Shown one piece after another: positions 47,043 to 56,651 of a stretch of DNA of 64,000 nt. Each line of letters opens with the position of its first letter. The stretch's first letter is position 1. Below the pieces are notes generated by a model, which saw only the letters and a program-made list of their open reading frames with translations, did not search any database and was not told the DNA's origin. Made by a program: the position numbers and the translations under genes. This DNA is from Roseomonas sp. E05 (lineage in GTDB: Bacteria > Pseudomonadota > Alphaproteobacteria > Acetobacterales > Acetobacteraceae). Location: contig NZ_JASIRT010000003.1 of NCBI RefSeq assembly GCF_030063475.1, positions 124,001 through 188,000 of the forward strand, read 5' to 3'.

Positions 47043-48536
47043 ATGGACGCTTTCCTGGCCGGCATGGCCACGCTGACCGATCCGCTCATCCTCGGCATGA
47101 TCCTGGCGGGCACGGTGCTCGGCATTGTCGTCGGCGCCCTGCCGGGGATTTCCGGCAGCACCACCATCGCGCTGCTGCTGCCGCTGACCATCGGGGTCAG
47201 CCCGATCGCCGCGCTCGCCTTCATGGGCTCGGTCTATTGCGCCGCCAATTTCGGCGGCTCGATCACCGCCATCCTGGTCAATGCCCCCGGCGACCCTTCC
47301 TCCTCGGCCACCGCCATCGAGGGCTACAGGCTCGCCGAGCGCGGCCAGGCCGGGCTGGCGCTGGGCATGTCGGCCGTGGCCTCGGCGATCGGCGGCATCT
47401 TCAGCGTGGTGATGCTGATCTTTGCCGCCCCCCTGCTGGCCCGCGCCGCCTACAGCTTCGGGCCGCCGGAATATTTCGCGCTGGCGGTCTTCGGCCTCTC
47501 CATGTGCGCCGCCATCGGTGGCGACGGCCGGGTCAAGAACCTGATCACCGCCGCGCTCGGCGTGCTGCTGGCCACCGTCGGCATCGACCTGACCAGCGGC
47601 GTGGAGCGCTACAGCTTCGGCATCATGGAGCTTTCCGACGGCATCAACTTCGTGCCCGTGCTGATCGGCCTTTTCGCCGTGTCGGAGATGCTCGACCAGT
47701 CCACCCGCCGCGCCGAGGAGCCGAAGCTGATCTCCATGGACGCGGCCAAGCTGCCGACCGGCGCCGATTTCCGCAAATGCGGCCGCGCCATCGGCATCGG
47801 CAGCGTCATCGGCGCCTTCATCGGCGCGCTGCCGGCGCTCGGCGCCACCACGGCGGCGCTGGTGGGCTATAACGAGACGCAGCGCTGGTCGAAGCACAAG
47901 CACGAGTTCGGCCATGGCGCGCTGGAGGGCGTGGCGGGGCCGGAGGCGGCGAACAACGCGGCGGTTGGCGGCTCGATGGTGCCGACCCTCGCTCTCGGCA
48001 TCCCCGGCAGCGCCACCACGGCGATCATCCTGGCCGGGCTGATCGTGCAGGGCGTGCGGCCCGGCCCGCATCTCTTCAACGAGCAGCCGGTGCTGCTCTA
48101 CGCGGTCTTCGCCTCGATGCTGGCGGCCAACCTTCTCTATCTCGTGCTCGGCCTGGGCATGGCGAAGCTGTTCGCGCGCATCAGCCTGATCCCGCCCACC
48201 CTCCTCTGGCCGGCGGTCTTCGTGCTCTCGGTCATCGGCGCCTACGGGCCGAACCAGTCCATGGGCGATGTGGTGATCATGCTGGTGGCGGGCGGCGTCG
48301 GCTTCCTGTTCCGCCGCCACGGCTTCTCGCCGGCACCGCTGATCATGGGGCTGGTGCTCGGCGGCATGCTGGAAGAGGCGCTGAAGCAGTCGATGATCAT
48401 CTTCGACCAGAACCCGCTGGGTTTCGCCCACCGCCCGATCGCGCTGCTGCTGCTGGCGGTGACGCTCTCCGGGCTGCTGGGGCCGCTCCTGCTGCGGATG
48501 CTGCGGGTGGTGCGGCCGCAGAAGGAAGCAGTGTAG
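47043..48536 (+). CDS. tctA: Tripartite tricarboxylate transporter large subunit TctA
   Basis: The 497-residue permease has about 11-12 helices. The signature motifs are GALPGISGSTTIALLLPLTIG, FGGSITAILVNAPGDPSSSATAIEG, and GPEAANNAAVGGSMVPTLALGIPGSATTAI. It imports a carboxylate with sodium or protons. GAGGAGCG precedes the ATG at 47043. Confidence 0.95.
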   Translation: MDAFLAGMATLTDPLILGMILAGTVLGIVVGALPGISGSTTIALLLPLTIGVSPIAALAFMGSVYCAANFGGSITAILVNAPGDPSSSATAIEGYRLAERGQAGLALGMSAVASAIGGIFSVVMLIFAAPLLARAAYSFGPPEYFALAVFGLSMCAAIGGDGRVKNLITAALGVLLATVGIDLTSGVERYSFGIMELSDGINFVPVLIGLFAVSEMLDQSTRRAEEPKLISMDAAKLPTGADFRKCGRAIGIGSVIGAFIGALPALGATTAALVGYNETQRWSKHKHEFGHGALEGVAGPEAANNAAVGGSMVPTLALGIPGSATTAIILAGLIVQGVRPGPHLFNEQPVLLYAVFASMLAANLLYLVLGLGMAKLFARISLIPPTLLWPAVFVLSVIGAYGPNQSMGDVVIMLVAGGVGFLFRRHGFSPAPLIMGLVLGGMLEEALKQSMIIFDQNPLGFAHRPIALLLLAVTLSGLLGPLLLRMLRVVRPQKEAV

Positions 48537-48550
48537 CCGGGGCCGCGCCA

Positions 48551-48590
48551 GGCCTGGGGGAAGGAATTTCCCCAGGCCCCTGTCCTTTTC
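48551..48590. terminator. bidirectional terminator between tctA and mntR
   Basis: A 12-base stem (one G-T pair) starts GGCCTGGGGGAA and ends TTTCCCCAGGCC, with loop GGAA. It is followed by a pyrimidine run ccctgtccttttc on the plus strand. It lies between two convergent stops. Confidence 0.8.
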
Positions 48591-48591
48591 T

Positions 48592-49089
48592 TCAGGTTTT
48601 CCCGCCGGTGCGGCGCAGGAAGGCCGCAAAGGCCTCCAGCGTCACCTCGCTGACATGGTGCTCCAGCCCCTCGGCGTCGCTCTCCGCCACGTCGTCGGGC
48701 ACCCCCACTGCCTTCAGCAGGTCCACCACCACGCGATGCCGGGCGCGCACCTTGCGGGCCAGCGCATGCCCCTCCTCGGTCAGGAAGATGCTGCGATAGG
48801 GCCTGGAATAGGCCAGCCCCAGCGCCTTCAACCGCGCGATGCTCTTGATGGCGGTGGCATGCGAGACGCCCAGGCGCCGGGCCAGGTCGGTCGGCCGCGC
48901 CTCGCCCTCCTCGGTCAGCAGGTCATCGATCAGCTCGACATAGTCTTCCAGCACGGCCGAGGCGCGGCCGGCCCGCGCTGAGGCGTGGCGCGCCGCCTGC
49001 GTGCCTTCCGCGGGCATCTCGGCCGGCTCCGGCACGGCGGCCGCCTTCCGCGCGGGAGGGGCACTAGGCTTGGGGTCTTGGGTGGTCAT
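48592..49089 (-). CDS. mntR: Manganese-responsive repressor MntR (DtxR family)
   Basis: The 165-residue protein has an Ala/Pro-rich N-terminal extension of about 45 residues and then the DtxR winged helix (LEDYVELIDDLLTEEGEARPTDLARRLGVSHATAIKSIARL). The dimerisation and metal domain has EEGHALARKVRARHRVVVDLL and AEGLEHHVSEVTLEAF. There is no C-terminal SH3 domain, as in MntR. It is divergent from sitABCD with a palindromic MntR box between them. Confidence 0.93.
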   Translation of the reverse strand: MTTQDPKPSAPPARKAAAVPEPAEMPAEGTQAARHASARAGRASAVLEDYVELIDDLLTEEGEARPTDLARRLGVSHATAIKSIARLKALGLAYSRPYRSIFLTEEGHALARKVRARHRVVVDLLKAVGVPDDVAESDAEGLEHHVSEVTLEAFAAFLRRTGGKT

Positions 49090-49158
49090 GGCGGCGGCAA
49101 AATGCCGCAGGGAGCAAGGTGTGGCAACTTCACTCAAGATGCAGCATGTGCCCTTGAT

Positions 49159-49174
49159 TGTAGCCTGTGCTACA
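49159..49174. promoter_or_regulatory. MntR box
   Basis: TGTAGC-CTGT-GCTACA is a perfect palindrome between mntR and sitA. Its core TAGC-n4-GCTA has the same arrangement as the E. coli MntR site (ATAGC-n4-GCTAT, from memory). A minus-strand TACAAT box overlaps it, so mntR may be autoregulated. Confidence 0.72.
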
Positions 49175-49224
49175 TGCTCCATATTGGACATGAGATGAAC
49201 GACGCATGCACAGGAGGAGCAAGA

Positions 49225-50142
49225 ATGAACCCCCGTCTCCGGCGAAGCCTCGCCGCGCTGGCCCTGCTGGCCGCCGCCCTGCCCGGCGCCCCGGCGGCGG
49301 CGCAGGAGCCGCGTGAGCGGCCGCTCCGCGCCGTGACCACCTTCACCATCCTGCAGGACATGGCGCAGAACGTGGCCGGCGAGGCGGCGATCGTGGAGTC
49401 GATCACCCGCCCCGGAGCCGAGATCCATGACTACGAGCCGACGCCCCTGGACATCGTGAAGACCCAGGCCGCCGACCTGGTGCTGTGGAACGGCCTGGGG
49501 CTGGAGCGCTGGTTCGAGCGCTTCTTCCAGCGGGTGAAGGACGTGCCCTCCGCCGTGCTGACCGAGGGCATCCGGCCGATGGCGATTGCCGAGGGGCCCT
49601 ATGCCGGGCGGCCCAACCCGCATGCCTGGATGTCGCCGGCCAATGCGGTGATCTATGTCGAGAACATCCGCAAGGCGCTGGCTGCCGCCGACCCGCGCAA
49701 CGCCGCAACCTACAACGCCAATGCGGCGCGCTACACGGCGCAGCTCCGGGCGCTGGACGCGCCGATCCGCGAGCGGCTCGCCCGCATTCCCGAGGGGCGC
49801 CGCTGGCTGGTGAGCTGCGAGGGCGCCTTCTCCTACCTGACCGACAACTACGGCCTGAAGGAACTCTACCTCTGGCCGGTCAACGCGGAGGAGCAGGGAA
49901 CGCCGCGGCAGGTCAGGCAGGTGGTCGATACCGTCCGCGAGCACCGCATTCCCGCGCTGTTCTGCGAGAGCACGGTGAGCGACCGGGCGATGCGGCAGGT
50001 GGCGCGCGAGGCCGGCTCCCGCTTCGCCGGCGTGCTCTACGTGGACAGCCTGACCGAGGAAGGTGGTGCGGCGCCGACTTTCGCCAGCCTCCTGGAATAC
50101 AATGCCAAGGCCATCGTCAGCGCCTTCCAGGAGGCGAAGTGA
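49225..50142 (+). CDS. sitA: Manganese/iron ABC transporter receptor SitA
   Basis: The 305-residue cluster A-I periplasmic receptor has a signal peptide ending APAAAQ. Predicted metal ligands are His68 (EIHDYEPTP), His133 (PHAWMSP), Glu199 (SCEGAFSYL) and Asp274 ([11 protein letters not shown]), the usual His-His-Glu-Asp set. It also has [23 protein letters not shown] lies 6 bases before the ATG. It delivers Mn(II) to SitBCD and is probably repressed by MntR. Confidence 0.95.
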   Translation: MNPRLRRSLAALALLAAALPGAPAAAQEPRERPLRAVTTFTILQDMAQNVAGEAAIVESITRPGAEIHDYEPTPLDIVKTQAADLVLWNGLGLERWFERFFQRVKDVPSAVLTEGIRPMAIAEGPYAGRPNPHAWMSPANAVIYVENIRKALAAADPRNAATYNANAARYTAQLRALDAPIRERLARIPEGRRWLVSCEGAFSYLTDNYGLKELYLWPVNAEEQGTPRQVRQVVDTVREHRIPALFCESTVSDRAMRQVAREAGSRFAGVLYVDSLTEEGGAAPTFASLLEYNAKAIVSAFQEAK

Positions 50143-50143
50143 G

Positions 50144-51109
50144 ATGTGGATGGGCGGCGCAGGCCTGACTGCGGAGCGGCGCATCCCGCACCGCTCCACC
50201 CTCCGGCGGCTTGGCGGCTGGCTGCTGGGCGGCGCGATGCGTGATACCGTGCCGCCGTCGCCCGGCTGCCCCGGCCTGGCCGTCGAAGGCGCCACCGTCG
50301 CCTATGCCAATGGGCATGTGGCGCTGCGCGACGCCTCGCTGCGGCTGGAGCGGCCCACCATCTGCGGCCTGCTCGGGGTGAATGGCGCCGGCAAGTCCAC
50401 GCTGTTCAAGGCGATCATGGGGATGGTGGTGCCGGCCTCCGGCAGCGTGCGCATTGGCGGCCAGCCGGTGCGGGTGGCGCAGCGGCGCAACTGGGTGGCC
50501 TATGTGCCGCAGAACGAGGAGGTGGACTGGGCCTTCCCGGTCAGCGTCCGCGATGTGGTGATGATGGGCCGCTACGGCTACATGAACGGGCTTCGCATCC
50601 CCGGCGCCGCCGATCGCCGCGCGGTGGCGGAGGCGCTGCGCCGCGTCGGCATGGCGGAGTTCGCGGAGCGGCAGATCGGCCAGCTCTCGGGCGGGCAGAA
50701 GAAGCGGGTCTTCCTGGCGCGCGCCCTGGCGCAGGACGGCCGCATCATCCTGCTGGACGAGCCCTTCGGCGGCGTGGACGTCACCACCCAGGAGCAGATC
50801 ACCGCGCTGCTGCGCGAGCTGCGGGACGAGGGGCGGATCATCCTGGTCTCGACGCATGACCTCGCCAGCGTGCCCGCCTTCTGCGACCAGGTGGCGCTGG
50901 TCAAGGGCACGGTGCTGGCCGCCGGGCCGACGGCCGAGGTCTTCAGGCCGGAGCTGCTCGCCCGCGCCTTCGGCGGCAGCGCGCGGCGGCATGGCATGGC
51001 CTTCCCGGCGGCGGGCGGGGCGGTGACGCTTCTGCCGGGGCCGGATGGACGGCAACTGGTGATCGGCGCCGACGGCCAGGTGCTCGGCCGGCTGCAGCCG
51101 GCGGGCTGA
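50144..51109 (+). CDS. sitB: Manganese/iron ABC transporter ATPase SitB
   Basis: The 321-residue ATPase has Walker [10 protein letters not shown], signature [17 protein letters not shown], Walker [12 protein letters not shown] and H-loop STHDLASVP. The chosen ATG has AGGAGG upstream and begins one base after the sitA stop. It gives about 40 residues more than usual at the N-terminus; an ATG at 50237 (MRDTVPPSP) would give the usual length. A C-terminal extension of about 45 residues is also present. Confidence 0.93.
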   Translation: MWMGGAGLTAERRIPHRSTLRRLGGWLLGGAMRDTVPPSPGCPGLAVEGATVAYANGHVALRDASLRLERPTICGLLGVNGAGKSTLFKAIMGMVVPASGSVRIGGQPVRVAQRRNWVAYVPQNEEVDWAFPVSVRDVVMMGRYGYMNGLRIPGAADRRAVAEALRRVGMAEFAERQIGQLSGGQKKRVFLARALAQDGRIILLDEPFGGVDVTTQEQITALLRELRDEGRIILVSTHDLASVPAFCDQVALVKGTVLAAGPTAEVFRPELLARAFGGSARRHGMAFPAAGGAVTLLPGPDGRQLVIGADGQVLGRLQPAG

Positions 51110-51120
51110 AGGGGGGAGCC

Positions 51121-51990
51121 ATGGCCGAGACCCTGCTGATCCCCTTCGCCTATGAGTACATGCGCAATGCCATGCTGGTCAGCGCGGCGATCGGCGCCAT
51201 CTGCGGCATGCTCTCCTGCTTCGTGGCGCTGAAGGGCTGGTCGCTGCTGGGCGACGCGCTCTCGCATGCCGTGGTACCGGGGGTGGCGCTGGCCTGGATC
51301 CTGGGCCTGCCCTTCGCCCTCGGCGCCTTCGCCTCCGGCCTGCTGGCGGCCTGGCTCATGGGCTTCATCCGCCGCAACAGCCGCATCCGCGAGGATGCCG
51401 CGATCGGCGTGGTGTTCACCGCCTTCTTCGGTGCCGGGCTGGTGCTGCTGACCCTCTTCCCCAGCAATCTCCGCCTGCAGACCATCGTCTTCGGCAATGT
51501 GCTGGGCATCGCCCCGGCCGATGCGGCGCAGATGCTGATCGTCGCCGGCGGCGTGCTCGTGGTCATGGCGCTGCGGGGGCGGGACCTGATGCTCTGGGCC
51601 TTCGACGCCACCCATGCCCGCGCCATCGGGCTCAATACGCGGTTGCTGCAGACGCTGCTGCTCGGCTGTGTCGCGGCCGTGGCGGTGGCGGCGATGGTGG
51701 CGGTCGGCGCGGTGCTCGTCATCGCCATGCTGGTGGCGCCCGGCGCCGCCGCCCATCTGCTGACCGACCGCTTCGGACGGATGATGGCCGGCGCCACCGC
51801 CATGGGCGCCGCCACGGCCTTTGCCGGCGCCTATCTCAGCTACTTCCTGGATGGCTCGACGGGAGGCGTCATCGTCAGCCTGCAGGCGCTGGTCTTCCTG
51901 CTCGTGCTGCTCCTGGCGCCGCGCCATGGCCTGCTGGCCGGCCGCCGCGCCCGGCGACGCATGACCCTGGCTGCGGGAGGCGCGGCATGA
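51121..51990 (+). CDS. sitC: Manganese/iron ABC transporter permease SitC
   Basis: The 289-residue ABC-3 family permease has eight or so helices, with MLSCFVALKGWSLLGDALSHAVVPGVALAW near the start and AIGLNTRLLQTLLLGCVAAVAV later. These are conserved in ZnuB/SitC proteins. It overlaps sitD by ATGA. Confidence 0.94.
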   Translation: MAETLLIPFAYEYMRNAMLVSAAIGAICGMLSCFVALKGWSLLGDALSHAVVPGVALAWILGLPFALGAFASGLLAAWLMGFIRRNSRIREDAAIGVVFTAFFGAGLVLLTLFPSNLRLQTIVFGNVLGIAPADAAQMLIVAGGVLVVMALRGRDLMLWAFDATHARAIGLNTRLLQTLLLGCVAAVAVAAMVAVGAVLVIAMLVAPGAAAHLLTDRFGRMMAGATAMGAATAFAGAYLSYFLDGSTGGVIVSLQALVFLLVLLLAPRHGLLAGRRARRRMTLAAGGAA

Positions 51991-52844
51991 GCGGCGGTTT
52001 CCTGGCGCCCTTCACCTATCCCTTCATGCTGGAGGCGATGGGTATCGGCACGCTGGTCGCGGCGGTCTGCGCCATGCTCTCCTGCTATATCGTGCTGAAG
52101 GGCTGGTCGCTGCTCGGCGATGCGATTTCCCATGCGGTGCTCCCCGGCGTGGTGATCGCCTCCGCCGCCGGGCTGCCGCTGGCGCTGGGTGCCTTCGCGG
52201 CCGGCATGGCCTGCGCGCTGGGGGCGGGATTCATCCAGGCGCATAGCCGGGTGAAGGAGGATGCGGCGCTGGGCGTCGTCTTCACCGGCATGTTCGCCGC
52301 CGGGCTGGTGCTGCTCGCCTTCCTGACCACCGAGGCGCATGTCACGCATATCCTGTTCGGCAATATCCTCGGCATCGAGCCGCAGGACCTCTGGCAGACG
52401 CTGGCGGTCGGCACGGTGGCGCTGGCGGTGCTGGCGGTGAAGGGGCGGGATCTGGCGCTGTTCTGCTTCGACGCCGCGCATGCCCAGGGCATCGGGCTGA
52501 ACACCACCGCGCTGCGCTACCTCTTTCTGGCGCTGCTCTCGGCGGCCGTGGTGGCGGGGGTGCAGGCGGTGGGCGTCATCCTGGTGGTGGCGCTGCTGAT
52601 CACGCCGGGCTGCATCGGCTACCTGCTCAGCGACCGGCTCAGCCATATGACGGCCATCGCGGTGGCAGCGGCCGTGGGGGCCAATCTGCTCGGCCTCCTG
52701 CTGAGCTTCCATCTCGATGTCTCGCCGGCCGGCAGCATCGTGCTGGCGCTCTCGCTCGGCTTCGGCCTGGCGCTGGTGCTGGCGCCGCGCCACGGGCTGC
52801 TGGCCGCCGCGCGGTCCAGGCGCGCCGCCCGGCTGCGCGGCTGA
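51987..52844 (+). CDS. sitD: Manganese/iron ABC transporter permease SitD
   Basis: The 285-residue second ABC-3 permease is homologous to SitC: AMLSCYIVLKGWSLLGDAISHAVLPGVVIA, NILGIEPQDLWQTLAVG, and QAVGVILVVALLITPGCIGYLLSDRL. It forms the heterodimeric channel with SitC. A strong terminator follows. Confidence 0.94.
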   Translation: MSGGFLAPFTYPFMLEAMGIGTLVAAVCAMLSCYIVLKGWSLLGDAISHAVLPGVVIASAAGLPLALGAFAAGMACALGAGFIQAHSRVKEDAALGVVFTGMFAAGLVLLAFLTTEAHVTHILFGNILGIEPQDLWQTLAVGTVALAVLAVKGRDLALFCFDAAHAQGIGLNTTALRYLFLALLSAAVVAGVQAVGVILVVALLITPGCIGYLLSDRLSHMTAIAVAAAVGANLLGLLLSFHLDVSPAGSIVLALSLGFGLALVLAPRHGLLAAARSRRAARLRG

Positions 52845-52852
52845 ACGGCCGG

Positions 52853-52883
52853 TTCCCCGCGCCCGGGCTCCGGGCGCGGGGAA
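52853..52883. terminator. bidirectional terminator between sitD and the cytochrome gene
   Basis: A perfect 14-base stem, TTCCCCGCGCCCGG with CCGGGCGCGGGGAA, closes the loop gct between convergent stop codons. Confidence 0.8.
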
Positions 52884-52891
52884 GGCCAGGG

Positions 52892-54139
52892 TCAATTGCC
52901 CTGCGACATGGCGATACCCGCCGTGGCGTCACGCATCGTCTTCACCTGGTCGGTCGTGACGGCCGCCGCGGCATTGCCCCAGCTGTTGCGGATGAAGGTC
53001 GCGACATCCGCCACCTGCTGGTCGGACAGCCGCCAGCGCAGCGATGGCATGGCGGGGGCGGTGACCGCCTGCGGCGCCGCAACGGAGCGCGAGCCCTGCA
53101 GCACCACATGCAGGATGCCCGATGGGTCGGTCTGCTGCACCAGCTGGTTGTCGGCCAGCCGCGGGAACATGCCGGCCACGCCCTGGCCATCGCGGGCATG
53201 GCAGGCCGCGCAGCTGTCCTCATAGATCGCGGCACCGGCCTGCATGTGCGGATCGGTGGAGGCGACCGGCTGCGGCGCCGGCGCCCCCACCGCGCTGCGC
53301 TCGCGCAGATAGGTGGCGATGGCCTTCAGGTCGGCATCGGTCATCTGGCTGGTCGAATAGGCGACGACCTCGCTCATCGGTCCGCTGGCGGCGGTGCGGG
53401 CGGTATGGCCGGTGCGGAGATAGTCCACGATCTCCGCCTCCGACCAGGCGCCGATGCCGAGATGCTTGTCGGCGGTGATATTGGGTGCGAACCAGCCCTG
53501 CAGCGCCCCGCCCTTCAGCTCATCGCTGGCCGCGTCGCCGCCCATGAAGTTGCGCGGCGTGTGGCACAGGCCGCAATGGCCCGGACCCTCCACCAGATAG
53601 GCGCCCCGGTTGTAGGCCTCGGACCTCTGCGGGTCCGGCTTGAACTCGCCAGGCGTGAAGTTCAGCCGGTTCCAGGCCCACATCGCCAGGCGGATGTTGA
53701 AGGGGAAGGGCAGCGTGTTGCGGTCGACCTCGTTCGCCACCGGCTCCTGCGCGCGCAGATAGGCGTAGACCGCATCCGTGTCGGCGCGCGACATCTTGGT
53801 GAAGGAGGTATAGGGGAAGGCGGGGTAGAGATGCGTCCCGTCCGGCCGCTTGCCCACATGCATCGCCTCGTAGAAGTCCTGCGCGGACCAGGTGCCGATG
53901 CCGGTCTTGTTGTCCGGCGTGATGTTCGGCACGGCGATATTGCCGAAGGGCGTCTCCAGCAGGTTGCCGCCCGCCATCGACTGGCCGTCCGGGCCGATAT
54001 GGCAGCCCATGCAGTCGCCGGCGGTGGTGAGATACCGGCCGCGCTGCAGCTCGGTGAAGTTGTCCGAGTCGGCCCTGGCGGCGGTGGCCAGGGTCGTGGC
54101 GGCGAGCAGCGTCGCCGCGAGGATCGTGCCGCGCATCAT
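52892..54139 (-). CDS. Tri-haem cytochrome c subunit of a GMC dehydrogenase
   Basis: The 415-residue protein has a signal peptide (MMRGTILAATLLAATTLATAARA) and three haem motifs, CMGCH, CGLCH and CAACH. This is the electron-transfer subunit of gluconate 2-dehydrogenase or sorbitol/alcohol dehydrogenase complexes, passing electrons to ubiquinone. Its start overlaps the GMC gene stop (ATGA). It is the third gene of the three-subunit operon. Confidence 0.94.
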   Translation of the reverse strand: MMRGTILAATLLAATTLATAARADSDNFTELQRGRYLTTAGDCMGCHIGPDGQSMAGGNLLETPFGNIAVPNITPDNKTGIGTWSAQDFYEAMHVGKRPDGTHLYPAFPYTSFTKMSRADTDAVYAYLRAQEPVANEVDRNTLPFPFNIRLAMWAWNRLNFTPGEFKPDPQRSEAYNRGAYLVEGPGHCGLCHTPRNFMGGDAASDELKGGALQGWFAPNITADKHLGIGAWSEAEIVDYLRTGHTARTAASGPMSEVVAYSTSQMTDADLKAIATYLRERSAVGAPAPQPVASTDPHMQAGAAIYEDSCAACHARDGQGVAGMFPRLADNQLVQQTDPSGILHVVLQGSRSVAAPQAVTAPAMPSLRWRLSDQQVADVATFIRNSWGNAAAAVTTDQVKTMRDATAGIAMSQGN

Positions 54140-55905
54140 GCCTGCACCAGCGCCTGGCCGGGGTTCTTGAGGTACTTGTTCTTGATCGCGTCCAGCGCCC
54201 AGTAGGTCAGCGCGCCGACGGTGCCGGTCGGGTTGTAGCCGGCATTCTGCGGAAAGAGACTGGCCCCGGAGACGAACAGGTTCGGCACGTCCCAGTGCTG
54301 GGTGTAGCGGTTGACCACGCCATCCTGCGGCGTGCTGCTCATCACCGTGCCGCCGGTGTTGTGCGTCGTCTGGTAGGGGACGACGTTCCATGGCCCCTTC
54401 TTGTAGCTGGTGGTGACCTTGCTCGCCCCCATGGCCCGCGCGATCTCCGCCGTCTTGTCCACGACGAAGCGCGACATCTTCAGGTCGTTCTCCTTGAAGT
54501 CGAAGGTCATGCGCATCAGCGGCCGGCCGAGCCGGTCGGTGTAGGTCGGGTCGAGGTCCAGATAGACGTCGCGATAGGGCATCGAACTGCCCTGCGTGCC
54601 GACCGACTGGTAGTGGTTGACGGTCTCCACCATGCTCCGCTTCCAGGCGGAGCCCCATTTCGGCGCGCCGGGCTGGGTCGGATGGGTGCGGATCGGCCGT
54701 GCATTCGTGGTGGTGCAGTTGATGTTGGCGCCACCGACGAAGCCGAGGCCGGTATGGTCGAAATTGTCGCCGTTGTAGTCATCGGCCATCATGCCGAGGG
54801 AGCCGGCGCCGGCGAAGGAGTTGAAGTTCACGTCCTTGCTGAAGTAGCCGACCGAGCCGGCATTGGTCTGGTAGGCGTAGTTGCGCCCCAGCGTGCCGGT
54901 GTTGCTGACCGGATCGTACTGCGCGCCGATCTTCGAGATCATCAGCAGCCGCACGTTGAACAGGGCGTAGGCGCAGAGCAGCACGAGGTCGGCCGGCTGC
55001 TCCCACTCGCGCCCGGCGGCATCGACATAGGTGACGCCGGTCGCCATCTTGCCGTCGGGCGTGGTGTTGACCTTGGTCACCTCGCAGAGCGTGCGGGCCT
55101 CGAAGTTCGGCTGACGGACCAGCGCCGGCATGACGCAGGCCAGCGGGCTGGCCTTTGAGTAGTTGGCGCAGCCGAACCACTCGCAGAAGCCGCAATAGGT
55201 GCAGGGCGCCATGCGGACGCCGTAGGGGTTGGTATAGGCTTCCGAGATATTGCCGGAGGGCAGCGGGAAGGGGTGCATGCCCAGTTCCGTCGCCGCCTTC
55301 TGGAACATGATCTGCGCCAGGTTGGGCGAGAGCGGCTTGGTCGGATATTCGTCGGAGCGCCAGCCCTCGAAGGGATTGCCGCCCGGCTGGATGGCGCCCT
55401 TCAGGTTGCCCGCCCTGCCCGAGGTGCCGTTGACCTTCTCGAAGAAGTCATAATGCGGCTCCAGCTCGTCATAGGTGACGGGCCAGTCCTGCGCGGTGCA
55501 GTTCTCCGGAAAGATGCCGGCGCCGTAGCGCTCGGTGTAGTGCGAGCGCAGGTTGAAGTCGCTCGGGAAGAAGCGCCAGGTATGGCCGTTCCAGTGCACC
55601 CCGGCGCCGCCGACGCCGTTGCCGGGCAGGTAGGAGCCGTATTTGCGGATCGGCAGCGCCGCCTGGTCCATGCTGTTGCGCGCGGTCTGCGTGTCCTGTG
55701 CCGGGCGCAGGAAGATGTCCTGGCGGACGGCGTAGCGCAACTCGTCCGGCGCGGTGCCGATATTGTAGTCGGAGGCGGTGTCGCGCCATGGGCCGCGCTC
55801 GATGGCGACCACGTCGAGGCCCGCCATCGCAAGCTCGTGCGCCATGATCGAGCCGGTCCAGCCCAGCCCGACGATGACGACATCCTTCTTGGGCAGACGG
55901 CTCAT
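54136..55905 (-). CDS. GMC-family FAD dehydrogenase, large subunit
   Basis: The 589-residue flavoprotein has the dinucleotide-binding VVIVGLGWTGSIMAHELAMAG, the GNGVGGAGVHWNGHTWRF segment, a Cys cluster APCTYCGFCEWFGC that may hold an iron-sulphur site, and the C-terminal GGTVMSSTPQDGV and NPTGTVGALTYWALD. It fits gluconate 2-dehydrogenase large subunits. It oxidises a polyol or sugar acid at the periplasmic face. It is probably exported with the small subunit, which carries the signal. Confidence 0.93.
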   Translation of the reverse strand: MSRLPKKDVVIVGLGWTGSIMAHELAMAGLDVVAIERGPWRDTASDYNIGTAPDELRYAVRQDIFLRPAQDTQTARNSMDQAALPIRKYGSYLPGNGVGGAGVHWNGHTWRFFPSDFNLRSHYTERYGAGIFPENCTAQDWPVTYDELEPHYDFFEKVNGTSGRAGNLKGAIQPGGNPFEGWRSDEYPTKPLSPNLAQIMFQKAATELGMHPFPLPSGNISEAYTNPYGVRMAPCTYCGFCEWFGCANYSKASPLACVMPALVRQPNFEARTLCEVTKVNTTPDGKMATGVTYVDAAGREWEQPADLVLLCAYALFNVRLLMISKIGAQYDPVSNTGTLGRNYAYQTNAGSVGYFSKDVNFNSFAGAGSLGMMADDYNGDNFDHTGLGFVGGANINCTTTNARPIRTHPTQPGAPKWGSAWKRSMVETVNHYQSVGTQGSSMPYRDVYLDLDPTYTDRLGRPLMRMTFDFKENDLKMSRFVVDKTAEIARAMGASKVTTSYKKGPWNVVPYQTTHNTGGTVMSSTPQDGVVNRYTQHWDVPNLFVSGASLFPQNAGYNPTGTVGALTYWALDAIKNKYLKNPGQALVQA

Positions 55906-56651
55906 GCGGGCTTTCCGTTCCATTCGGGCCGGCCCATGATCGCCACGGGCGGCTTGGTGTAGGGCTTGCCGGGATTGGCGATGACGTCGCGGTAGTCGTA
56001 GCGGGTGCCGGGAAAGCCGATCATCTTCCAGCCGGCCATGTCCTTGTTGCCGCCATAGATCGGGTCGGCGAAGAAGCCCTCGATGGTGTTGTCGAGCACC
56101 TGGGCGAAGAACATGGTGGTGGTGAGCTGCGGCGCCGTCAGGCCGGGCAGGTGAACCTCGCCCTTCTCCATCCCGCTCAGGAGCTTGTCCTGGTCCTCGG
56201 TGGAGAGCTGCTCGAAGGTCTTGCCGCCGAAGGTGTCGCGGCAATAGGCGGTGAGCGCCGCCAGACCCTTGCGGTACTGCTGCTGCGGCACCAGCGGCGA
56301 CTGGATACCCTGCGTCGGCAGCGGCTTATCCGCGAAGGGCGGCTGCATGTAGTACCAGTCGTAGGTGCCCCAGGGGCCAGCGAGCTGGCGGTCGATGAAG
56401 ATGGTGCAGCCAACATCCTTGCCGCTCGGGCTGAGATCATCCGCCGGGATCAGGCGGCTGACAACGGCGTCCAGCGTGGCGGCTTCCTCTGGCCGCAGGA
56501 AGAGCCAGCCACCGGGCTGCACGATGTCGGGCGGATAGGCTTCGTTCGGCGACCATGGCAGGCGCCCGGTGACGCTGTGGGCAACGGCGGGGGATGAGAA
56601 GGCGACCAGCGCTGTTGCGCAGAGCAACCGGCGGCGTGTCGTAAGTGGCAT
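55902..56651 (-). CDS. Gluconate 2-dehydrogenase subunit 3 family protein
   Basis: The 249-residue small subunit has a twin-arginine-like signal (MPLTTRRRLLCATALVAFSSPAVA). The family motifs are LDAVVSRLIPADDLSPSGKD, YRKGLAALTAYCRDTFG and PGTRYDYRDVI. It is needed for folding and export of the flavin subunit. It is first in the operon and overlaps the GMC start by ATGA. Confidence 0.92.
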   Translation of the reverse strand: MPLTTRRRLLCATALVAFSSPAVAHSVTGRLPWSPNEAYPPDIVQPGGWLFLRPEEAATLDAVVSRLIPADDLSPSGKDVGCTIFIDRQLAGPWGTYDWYYMQPPFADKPLPTQGIQSPLVPQQQYRKGLAALTAYCRDTFGGKTFEQLSTEDQDKLLSGMEKGEVHLPGLTAPQLTTTMFFAQVLDNTIEGFFADPIYGGNKDMAGWKMIGFPGTRYDYRDVIANPGKPYTKPPVAIMGRPEWNGKPA

